Assembly: GCA_040255345.1 (NCBI GenBank) | Contig: JBDZUV010000027.1 | Location: forward strand, 1 to 28,904 | Direction of reading: 5' to 3' | DNA length: 28,904 bases | Origin: JAFDWI01 sp040255345 | Lineage (GTDB): Bacteria > Actinomycetota > Acidimicrobiia > Acidimicrobiales > Iamiaceae | Part shown: positions 15,405-21,108 of the stretch, in pieces | Layout of the letters: every line of letters begins with the position of its first letter | Numbering within the stretch: position 1 is the stretch's first letter | The notes under the pieces: generated by a model | Told to the model about the DNA's origin: nothing | What the model saw: only the letters and a program-made list of their open reading frames with translations | The model's database searches: none | Program-made: the position numbers and the translations under genes

Positions 15405-15871
15405 CGACCAGGCCACCGTGGAATCCAAGAACAACCACGTCGTCCGCAAACACGCCTTCTACTGGAGTTACGACACCCTCACCGAACTCGACCTGCTCAA
15501 CCGGCTGTGGCCGCTGGTGTCGAATGAACTTCTTCACCCCGACCCGGAAACCCATCGACTACACCACCACCACCGCCGATGGTCGCCGACGGCGCGTCTA
15601 TGACAACCCGGCCACCCCATGGCAACGCGTCCAGACATCCCGCATCCTCACCGACACCCAGATCCGTCAGGCCGAACAGCGCATCGCAGGGGTCAACCCC
15701 GCCGACCTCACCCGCCAGATCAACCAGATCCAGACCCGACTCACCGAAATCGCCCGAACGAAAACCGAAGCCCTCGCCGCCCGCAAACCCCTCGAAATGG
15801 AATCATTGGAACCGTCCATCAAACGGATGACCACGAAGAAACGCAAGCCCTCACGCACTCAACACACGTGA
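15399..15871 (+). pseudogene. 3' part of the outer element's transposase
   Basis: The reading frame interrupted at 14056 resumes here as ENDQATVESKNNHVVRKHAF, with the third catalytic acidic residue in VESKN, followed by LLNRLWPLVS. A second frameshift near 15517-15524 (probably a small deletion) moves the sequence into the frame beginning MNFFTPTRKPIDYTTTT at 15524. That frame carries the C-terminal part (DGRRRRVYDNPATPWQRV, NPADLTRQINQIQTRLTEIA, LEPSIKRM) to TGA 15869-15871. The C-terminus is a predicted helical, basic segment typical of this transposase type. It is not an independent gene. Confidence 0.88.
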
Positions 15872-15912
15872 GGCACCACCAACACCAACACGCTCACTTA
15901 CCCGTGAGGCAC
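15851..15912 (-). repeat. right terminal inverted repeat of the outer element
   Basis: Read on the minus strand it begins GTGCCTCACGGGTAAGTGAG and has a second unit GGTGCCTCACGTGTGTTGAG, ending TGCGTGA. It matches 13150-13210 in both spacing and the two-subrepeat structure. It overlaps the last codons of the transposase gene. Confidence 0.85.
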
Positions 15913-15953
15913 CTCGGTGCCACCGCGGCACGCTTCGTGCGCCATCCGGGGCG

Positions 15954-16667
15954 TCAAGCCGTGCTGGCAAATTCGCGGAACTTTGTGATCGCTGCCAACA
16001 CTACCGCCGGGCCCATGCCGTCGGGTGCGCTCCCTTGTGTTGCGTATCCGTACAAACCTACTGCGCTGCCCATGCTCATTACCGTCGCGTCGATTGTCAG
16101 CTTCGGTGCCGTGCCTGAGCGAGTCAGTTTGACCGAGCCGTAGGTTGCGCCGTCGGATTCTACGAACGGTAACGTCGAAATACTGAAACGCGCGCCGTTC
16201 CTGCTGGTTTCCTTGCAAGATCGGAGCGCGATGTGGAGTTCCGTAAAAACGGTTTGCGCTCGCGTGGGGTCGGCGAACGTCCATATCCGCTCGGTGACGA
16301 TAGGGAGACCACCTCGGTAGGCAAACGCCGCTACTGCTGAAGACTTCGCGCCGTCGCGGCCCGCTGTTTGGCCGATGTCGACACCGCAATACGTTGTCGG
16401 CACCAGAGCATTGTTCGCGAGGGGGGCATCAGCGGAGATCAGGGACCAGCCGCCGGGCATGAGCGAGACGCTCAGGAGCCCCGATCTCGCGGGGTCCTCC
16501 GGCAGCATCGGGCCACGCAGTAGCGTGCTGTTCGTCGCAGAATAGGCGGGGGCCGATTTGACCGCAGTTTCACCGCTGGGACTCCCAGAGCACCCCGCAG
16601 CTACCAGGGTGATGCACACGAGTACCAAGCTCGAGACCCTCCTGACCGTTCTGATCTTCTCGATCAT
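15954..16667 (-). CDS. lipoprotein of unknown function, 237 aa
   Basis: The start ATG 16665-16667 (MIEKIRTVRRVSSLVLVCIT) is chosen because a GGGGGA Shine-Dalgarno lies about 6 bp upstream; a TTG further upstream is unlikely. The signal peptide has a basic start, a hydrophobic core and the lipobox VAAGC (Cys at about residue 26), so the protein should be lipidated and face outward. After a Ser/Gly/Thr-rich linker comes a domain of about 180 residues with two cysteines (TTYCGVD and LRSCKET), probably disulfide-bonded, and a GYATQGSAPDGMGPA stretch. The layout, with paired Cys and alternating strands, is reminiscent of the extracytoplasmic sensor-like domains of actinobacterial lipoproteins, but I do not recognise the family. 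Composition is AT-richer than the host-like genes. It sits alone between two mobile elements. Confidence 0.75.
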   Translation of the reverse strand: MIEKIRTVRRVSSLVLVCITLVAAGCSGSPSGETAVKSAPAYSATNSTLLRGPMLPEDPARSGLLSVSLMPGGWSLISADAPLANNALVPTTYCGVDIGQTAGRDGAKSSAVAAFAYRGGLPIVTERIWTFADPTRAQTVFTELHIALRSCKETSRNGARFSISTLPFVESDGATYGSVKLTRSGTAPKLTIDATVMSMGSAVGLYGYATQGSAPDGMGPAVVLAAITKFREFASTA

Positions 16668-17103
16668 CAGGATCCCCCGAGTCAAGTGGCCAGCGTATAC
16701 CTAAGTACCGCGACCTACGCGGCGTGACTTCCCGATCCTACCATGGGCCGGGTGTGGCGCTGCTGCAATCGCCCCGACCCCGTAATTATTGGGATCGCTT
16801 CCTGTTGATCGCCGGATCGTCAGTTGATAGGCGTGGGCGCGTGAGCAGATCCCAACCATGACGAAGCTGTCACCGCTCAGAGTGTCGGACACACCGAACG
16901 TCTCGGCTGACGGAAGGTGCGGCGCGCTTGGCTCGGATCCGAGTGGGGCAGCTGCACCAATTGCATCCACCTGCGGCGTGCGGCGGGCCCACGTGGCCCC
17001 GCCCAGACGTTGTGCACGTCGTTGGCGAGGATCAGTCGTATGGATCTGACCCGATCGACGAGATAGGAACGGTTGTCGGCGCGGACCTTGAGGGCGCGTC
17101 GGT
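16668..17103 (-). other. no intact gene; possible coding remnant truncated by the IS30-like element
   Basis: This stretch of about 430 bp has no convincing complete gene. On the minus strand, just inside the IS30-like left end, a frame reads RALKVRADNRSYLVDRVRS and LILANDVHNVW with coding-like codons. Further on, another minus frame gives FGVSDTLSGDSFVMVGICS and runs to about 16701. This could be the frameshifted 3' remnant of a gene cut by the insertion, but no family is recognised and the evidence is weak. Confidence 0.25.
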
Positions 17104-18167
17104 GAGTTCCAACGGTCGGTGCACGGTCCCGGCATGATTGCCGGTGCTTGTGACCACCACCGACCGATGGAGTTTCAAGGATGCCAGGTGTGCCGTTGTC
17201 GTTGCGCGAGCGAGATGAGATCTCGCGCATGTTGATCGAGAATCCGAAGGTGCCTTGGGCTCGGATTGGCCGGGAGATCGAACGCCCGGCGACCACGGTG
17301 ATGCGCGAGGTGACCTTGCGGGGTGGCCGGGCAGGCTACCGGCCTGGGTCCGCAGACCGCGACGCGAAAGCGGCCCGACGTCGTCCACGGGAGTGTATGT
17401 CCGGGTTCAGCGACACGGTCCGGGAACGGATCGCGAACGAGTTGGGTCAAGGGCGTTCGCCCTATGCGATCTGGAGGGTCCTGAACGCAGAAGACGTCGC
17501 GACGCGACCGTGCGTGGAAACGATCTATCTGGCGGTGTACACGGGTGCGCTGGGAGTGCAAGCGACCGAGTGTCTGCGAACCAGGCGTTCTCGGCGCCGA
17601 CCCCGACAAGCCCGTCACTCCAGCAAACGTGCGGGTTTGTCGAACATCGGCTCCCGCTCCGACGCGGTGGATGATCGCCGTGGGGTCGGCCATTGGGAAG
17701 CCGATCTGATCATCGGTGCCCGCAACCGCTCGGCGCTTCTGACTCTGTGCGAGCGGGTCACCCGCTTCGCGATGGGCATCACCATGCTGAGAGGGTTGCG
17801 CCTCGGATGCGGCGCTCGCCGGATTGTGCGAAGCCCTCGACCGGATCCCCGGTCCCATGCTCAAGTCGGCCACCTTCGACCAGGGATCCGAGTGGGCCGC
17901 GAATGGGAAACCCTCGCCGCGACCTTCAACATCAGCACCTGGTTCTGCGACCCGCACACGCCCTGGCAGCGCGGCCAGATCGAGAACCTTCAACCGAACC
18001 TGGCGCTTCTGGTTCCCACGCGGTACACGCCTCGACAACCTCGACCAGGACCACGACGACCACGTCGCCGACATCATCAACAACCAACGCCACGCAACCT
18101 CAACCTCAACCACCAACGCCCCACCGACCTGCACGCTGCAGCCACCGTGCAATGACCACTAGAACTT
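17104..18167 (+). mobile_element. IS30-like insertion element, degenerate, about 1064 bp
   Basis: Inverted repeats of about 30 bp define the ends. The left end, 17104-17133, reads GAGTTCCAACGGTCGGTGCA and onward; the right end, 18138-18167, read on the minus strand, begins AAGTTCTAGTGGTCATTGCA. They agree at roughly two thirds or more of positions, including the TGCACGGT block. The single transposase gene between them has IS30-family motifs but several frameshifts. No clear target duplication is seen. The right end abuts a fragment of a vapBC-type operon. Confidence 0.8.
17181..18155 (+). pseudogene. IS30-family transposase, multiply frameshifted
   Basis: The N-terminus MPGVPLSLRERDEISRMLIE begins an IS30-type helix-turn-helix (SRMLIENPKVPWARIGREIE), followed by the RGGRAGYRPGSADRDA segment. 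The first catalytic Asp is in VGHWEADLIIGARNRSALLTL. Homology then jumps: the second Asp (KSATFDQGSEWA) lies in the frame around 17824-17905. The stretch with STWFCDPHTPWQRGQIEN, holding the catalytic Glu, is back in the first frame near 17930-17985. The FWFPRGTRLDNLDQD segment is again in the second frame near 18000-18050, and the family-like C-terminus DLHAAATVQ is in the first frame at 18155. At least four frameshifts are needed, so it is a decayed gene. Confidence 0.9.
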
Positions 18168-18278
18168 GCCGTCGGCCGACCTCGATGTCGATCCGTGGCC
18201 CGACTGATACTCGACACCGGCGTGGTCGTTTCCGGTGATCGACGAAAATTTGATTTTGATGTGACGGCGCGGGGTTGC
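18168..18278 (+). pseudogene. fragment of a vapB-vapC junction (antitoxin end, toxin start)
   Basis: The first bases encode an antitoxin C-terminus (PSADLDVDPWPD then TGA at about 18203-18205). The toxin start overlaps it: GTG 18195 reads MARLILDTGVVVSGDRRKFD and continues to about VTARG before homology ends. The segment is a diverged copy of 18754-18860, the same junction of the intact pair 0.6 kb to the right (compare MAPLLLDTSAVIAGARRQFD). It begins directly at the IS30-like right end, so the insertion or an associated deletion probably removed the rest of the antitoxin gene. Confidence 0.8.
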
Positions 18279-18523
18279 GGCTCCGGCGATCCCGGGTCGT
18301 CGAACGAACTGCTCCTGGCTCATGAACAACCGACGCCTACTATGAACGCGACCCAGACGTCCACGCCGGGTTCGCCTCGATGACCCACCACCAAACCCCC
18401 ACTGACCTGCACATAAGAACGCGGCGGCCTCTCAGGCCGAGCAGCGCATCGCAGGGATCAACCCCGCCTGGACGACCCCCGGGCCTGGCGGATCTGAACA
18501 TCAGATTCGGTCATCGTGAGCCC
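18279..18523 (+). other. scrap region: remnants of transposase ends
   Basis: No gene is seen in these 245 bp. Bases 18432-18468 match 15667-15703 of the outer-element transposase at 35 of 37 positions. Bases around 18386-18413 (ending CACTGACCTGCAC) resemble the 3' end of the IS30-like transposase gene near 18109-18133. The stretch looks like a mosaic left by several insertions and deletions, ending just before the antitoxin gene. Confidence 0.6.
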
Positions 18524-18886
18524 TTGAGAAAACTGACAGCTTCGGAAGCGTCTCGCCAGTTCGCCTCCGTGCTCGACGCTGTGGAAGAGGGTGAGACGGT
18601 CATTGTGACCCGAGGGGGACGGAGAGTCGCCCAGATAGGGCCCGCATCAGCGGCGAATGGTGCTGGACTACGTGCGGACTTCGACCGGTGGAGGGGAGAC
18701 GACGCGATCGACAGCCACTTCGCCGCCGCGGTCGCCGCTGGCCGCGAGGCAGCGTCGGCCGACCTCGATGCTGATCCGTGGCACCACTGCTACTCGACAC
18801 CAGCGCGGTCATTGCCGGTGCTCGACGGCAATTTGATTTCGATGCGCTGGCGGAGGACGACGACGTCGCCGTCCCCGCGATCGTGA
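18524..18886 (+). CDS. Phd/YefM-type (VapB-like) antitoxin, apparently with extended C-terminus
   Basis: The N-terminal domain (KLTASEASRQFASVLDAVEE, then GETVIVTRGGRRVAQIGP) is the DNA-binding fold of Phd/YefM-family antitoxins. The acidic second half (DRWRGDDAIDSHFAAAVAAG, then SADLDADPW) would wrap the toxin. The start is probably TTG 18524-18526 (LRKLTASEA), the usual family position; no ATG or GTG is available there. The family-like end would be soon after DPW, and the paralogous fragment at 18203 has a TGA at the equivalent place. Here the equivalent codon is TGC, so the frame runs on for about 35 more residues, overlapping the toxin gene, to TGA 18884-18886. The product is 120 aa instead of roughly 85. 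Whether the longer protein still neutralises the toxin is unknown. Confidence 0.75.
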   Translation: MRKLTASEASRQFASVLDAVEEGETVIVTRGGRRVAQIGPASAANGAGLRADFDRWRGDDAIDSHFAAAVAAGREAASADLDADPWHHCYSTPARSLPVLDGNLISMRWRRTTTSPSPRS

Positions 18887-19182
18887 TCGCCGAAGACCTC
18901 GCCGGTGTCGAGTTGGACGGAAACCCAGGACGTGGCGCCGCACAGCGTGCGTTTTTCGACGATGTTCTCGACGAAGTACCGATACATGACTACGACGATC
19001 GAGTCGCCCGGGAGCACGCGTCGTTGTTGGCGGACGTTCGACGGACGGGAAGGCCGCGAGGCGCCCATGACCTGATCATCGCTGCCACCGCAAGAGCCAC
19101 CGATCGTATCGTGGCCACTACCGACGAGCCCGCTCACTTCGGAGACCTTCCTGACGTGCATGTGCGCCTCATCACCTGGTGA
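18778..19182 (+). CDS. VapC-like PIN-domain toxin ribonuclease
   Basis: This 134-aa PIN-domain protein is expected to be a magnesium-dependent RNase that is inhibited by the upstream antitoxin. Catalytic acidic residues are visible in order: Asp7 (LLLDTSAVIAG), Glu39 in the IAEDLAG helix, Asp98 in GAHDLIIAATA, and Asp116 in VATTDEPAHFGDL, followed by the usual final strand VHVRLI. Length is normal for VapC. The start is GTG 18778-18780, lying inside the antitoxin frame, so translation is probably coupled. The pair sits at the edge of the mobile-element region and next to the chromosomal ddl gene, a common place for a toxin-antitoxin module. All key residues are present, so activity is likely. 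Confidence 0.88.
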   Translation: MAPLLLDTSAVIAGARRQFDFDALAEDDDVAVPAIVIAEDLAGVELDGNPGRGAAQRAFFDDVLDEVPIHDYDDRVAREHASLLADVRRTGRPRGAHDLIIAATARATDRIVATTDEPAHFGDLPDVHVRLITW

Positions 19183-19290
19183 GCTGACGATGAGGTCCCG
19201 GTGACGCGGATGATCGGACCACCTCGCGACTTTTTGCCGGGCGATCAATGGGCAACGGTTGCATCGACTCGATTGTGACGACTCGGCGTC

Positions 19291-19296
19291 TACACT
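19291..19296 (+). promoter_or_regulatory. -10-like element of ddl, possibly leaderless
   Basis: TACACT (4 of 6 matches to TATAAT) lies 8 bp before the GTG at 19305, where transcription would begin at or next to the start codon. No clear -35 box is seen. Confidence 0.35.
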
Positions 19297-19304
19297 TTGC
19301 CGAC

Positions 19305-20441
19305 GTGACCGACACGGCAACGCCGAGTGCTCGGGTGAGGCTGGTGGTGCTCTACGGCGGGAAGTCCGCGGAACACGAGGTGTCGTGCGTGTCCGCTGCC
19401 AACGTCATCGCCTCGGCCGACCGGGAGCGGTACGAGATCGTGCCGGTCGCGATCACCAGGGACGGCACGTGGCTACTCAACGAATCGGCCGCCGAGTTGA
19501 CACGGACCGGCGCCGCGGCCCTCCCCCGTCACGTCGCCATCGACGGGGTCGCCATCGACGGGGTCGCCATCGACCCGCCCGTGGCCCTGGCCACCCCCGA
19601 CCCGAACCGACCCACCGTCGTGTTCCCCCTCGTCCACGGCACTCACGGTGAGGACGGCACGCTGCAGGGCCTGCTCGAACTCGCAGACGTGCCCTATGTG
19701 GGAAGCGGAGTGCTGGGATCGGCGATCTGCATGGACAAGACGATGGCCAAGACGCTCGCCGCCGCGCACGGCCTGCCACAGGCCAAGGTCTTCAATCTCA
19801 CCCCGGGCAGCGGCGGCGTCGAAGAACTCGCGCATCGTGCCGAAACGCTCATGGCGCTCGGCGAGATCGACTACCCCGTGTTCGTCAAACCCGCCAACAT
19901 GGGCTCCTCGGTGGGTATCACCAAGGCGCACGACACAGGCGAACTCGTCGACGCGCTGGCACTGGCACTGTCCTATGACGAACGGCTCGTCGTCGAGGAG
20001 ACCGTCGATGGTCGTGAGATCGAGGTCGCTGTGTTGGGCAACAGCATCGGCGACCTGCAGCCGCGCGCATCGGTCCCCGGCGAGATCGTCGCGAGCGCCG
20101 AGTTCTACGACTACACCGACAAGTACTCGGACGGCGCGGCGACCCTGTTGATCCCCGCCGAGCTCGGCGACGACGAATCCGACGCAGTCCGTGCCCTCGC
20201 CCTCGAGGCGTACGCGGCACTGCGCTGTGACGGGCTGGCCCGGGTCGACTTCTTCTATGAACGCACCGGGCGGGGTTTTCTGCTGAACGAGATCAACACG
20301 ATCCCCGGGTTCACTCCCCTGTCGATGTACCCGAAATTGTGGGAGGCGTCAGGGCTCGCCTACGACGCGTTGGTTGACGAGCTGGTCGACCTCGCGCTCG
20401 ATCGGCACACCCGACGCACCGCGTTCCGTATCGACGCCTGA
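19305..20441 (+). CDS. ddl: D-alanine-D-alanine ligase
   Basis: This ATP-grasp enzyme joins two D-alanines for peptidoglycan precursor synthesis in the cytoplasm. The 378-aa product has the family N-terminal motif VVLYGGKSAEHEVSCVSAAN, the HGTHGEDGTLQGLLE motif (about 113-127), GSGVLGSAICMDKTMAK, the ATP-binding PVFVKPANMGSSVGITKA (about 190-207), and the metal-binding NEINTIPGFTPLSMYP near the end. The GTG at 19305 is preferred over an upstream ATG at 19248 because it places the first strand at the normal distance from the N-terminus and follows a -10-like TACACT. An in-frame 15-bp tandem repeat near residues 77-90 adds a VAIDG repeat in a variable loop. It is single and rightward, convergent with the tetR gene across a hairpin. 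Confidence 0.95.
   Translation: MTDTATPSARVRLVVLYGGKSAEHEVSCVSAANVIASADRERYEIVPVAITRDGTWLLNESAAELTRTGAAALPRHVAIDGVAIDGVAIDPPVALATPDPNRPTVVFPLVHGTHGEDGTLQGLLELADVPYVGSGVLGSAICMDKTMAKTLAAAHGLPQAKVFNLTPGSGGVEELAHRAETLMALGEIDYPVFVKPANMGSSVGITKAHDTGELVDALALALSYDERLVVEETVDGREIEVAVLGNSIGDLQPRASVPGEIVASAEFYDYTDKYSDGAATLLIPAELGDDESDAVRALALEAYAALRCDGLARVDFFYERTGRGFLLNEINTIPGFTPLSMYPKLWEASGLAYDALVDELVDLALDRHTRRTAFRIDA
19533..19574 (+). repeat. 15-bp tandem repeat within ddl, 2.8 copies
   Basis: The unit GTCGCCATCGACGGG occurs twice perfectly and then 12 of 15 bases a third time. It encodes VAIDG-VAIDG-VAID in frame. Confidence 0.9.
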
Positions 20442-20460
20442 GCCCCCACGCCGGAGCGAA

Positions 20461-20505
20461 CTTCGGAACGTCCGGACGGTAGAGACCCGGAGGAACCTTC
20501 CGAAG
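20461..20505. terminator. stem-loop between convergent ddl and tetR, possible bidirectional terminator
   Basis: CTTCGGAA (20461-20468) and TTCCGAAG (20498-20505) are perfect complements. The arms are flanked by CCCCA (20444-20448 region) and TGGGG (20506-20510), which could extend the stem past a bulge. There is no long T-run, as is common in high-GC actinobacteria. Confidence 0.45.
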
Positions 20506-20515
20506 TGGGGCCGGG

Positions 20516-21058
20516 TCAGGACGAGAGGTAGTCGAGGAGCCAGCGGCGACGACGGCGCAGTTGTGCCACCGTCGGCGCGACCCCGACCGAGTCGAGCACG
20601 TCGGCTTCGGTCGCCATGCCCAGGATCATCGCCCCCGCCCCGAGAACCTTGTCGCGGGACATCCCCACGGCGAGCTGTTCGAGGAACGGTTCGGCCTCGG
20701 CGAGTAGCCGGTCAGACGCCGGTGGGCCGAGTCGGAGCACCTCACGGATCAACTCCAACAGTTCGGGTCGTTCCGCCCCGACGCGGAACAGCGCATTCAC
20801 CACCGCGCGGCGACGATCGACCGCCCCGGGTATCGCATCCTCGACGCGTGCGGCGAGTGCGCCGACGGTGTAGGTGATCACCGCACCCAGCAGCACTTCC
20901 TTGGAGGAGAAGTGGTACAACAAGGTCTGCTTGCGCACGTCACAGTCGGCCGCGATCTCGTCCAACGACGTCGCCTCGTAGCCACGATCGGCGAAAGCCG
21001 CGAGCGCGGCAACGAGCAGCCGGTCTGCCGTGCCCACAGGGGTCTCCACTGCCGCCAT
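20516..21058 (-). CDS. TetR-family transcriptional regulator
   Basis: The 180-aa regulator has the TetR helix-turn-helix at about residues 28-60 (ATSLDEIAADCDVRKQTLLYHFSSKEVLL), with an N-terminal helix RLLVAALAAFADRGYEATS before it, and a helical ligand domain of normal length. The start ATG 21056-21058 (MAAVETP) gives a standard N-terminal arm. A longer in-frame start would run across the operator. It is divergent from the acyl-CoA-reductase-like operon. A palindrome at 21067-21084 lies between the two starts, so it most likely represses both itself and that operon. The ligand may be a long-chain acyl-CoA or similar lipid, by analogy with TetR regulators of lipid genes; this is inference. 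Confidence 0.92.
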   Translation of the reverse strand: MAAVETPVGTADRLLVAALAAFADRGYEATSLDEIAADCDVRKQTLLYHFSSKEVLLGAVITYTVGALAARVEDAIPGAVDRRRAVVNALFRVGAERPELLELIREVLRLGPPASDRLLAEAEPFLEQLAVGMSRDKVLGAGAMILGMATEADVLDSVGVAPTVAQLRRRRRWLLDYLSS

Positions 21059-21066
21059 GGGCGACA

Positions 21067-21084
21067 CTCTACCAATCGGTAGAG
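21067..21084. promoter_or_regulatory. TetR-type operator (CTCTACC-4-GGTAGAG)
   Basis: CTCTACCAATCGGTAGAG has two perfect 7-bp arms separated by 4 bp. It lies 8 bp upstream of the tetR start and 24 bp upstream of the divergent operon's GTG. It is in the right place to block the -35 region of the rightward promoter. Confidence 0.8.
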
Positions 21085-21094
21085 AGCCATCGGC

Positions 21095-21100
21095 TACCAT
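21095..21100 (+). promoter_or_regulatory. -10-like element of the acyl reductase operon, possibly leaderless
   Basis: TACCAT (4 of 6 matches to TATAAT) ends 8 bp before the GTG at 21109. No Shine-Dalgarno precedes the GTG, so a leaderless transcript is plausible. The -35 position would overlap the palindrome. Confidence 0.4.
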
Positions 21101-21108
21101 CGGCGAAC

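Larger units (their letters stand above)
13150..15912 (+). mobile_element. older insertion element with ~61-bp double-repeat ends, interrupted by an IS3 element
   Basis: The ends are long imperfect inverted repeats: 13150-13210 on the left and 15851-15912 on the right. Between them is one transposase gene read rightward, now a pseudogene. Removing the IS3-family insertion (14057-15398) and one copy of its 6-bp target duplication leaves an element of about 1.41 kb. I see no convincing target duplication at the outer ends. The transposase has a D-D-E-type integrase core (EADTVAHCGPT and FDSDNGSEFINE). I do not assign a named IS family; it resembles integrase-catalytic-domain elements common in actinobacteria. 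Confidence 0.85.

Noticed and set aside
14602..15603. 333-aa plus-strand open frame across the IS3 element
   Set aside because: It is antisense to IS3 orfA/orfB and only its end coincides with the outer transposase; it is not a gene.
15524..15871. Separate 115-aa gene beginning MNFFTPTRKP
   Set aside because: It continues the outer transposase homology after a frameshift, so it is part of that pseudogene.
17175..18152. 325-aa minus-strand open frame opposite the IS30-like transposase
   Set aside because: It shows no motif, while the plus strand shows IS30 catalytic motifs, though in changing frames.
13082..19200. CRISPR array, tRNA, rRNA or integrase attachment site in the accessory region
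   Set aside because: No regularly spaced repeats, no tRNA- or rRNA-like sequence and no tyrosine or serine recombinase gene was seen.
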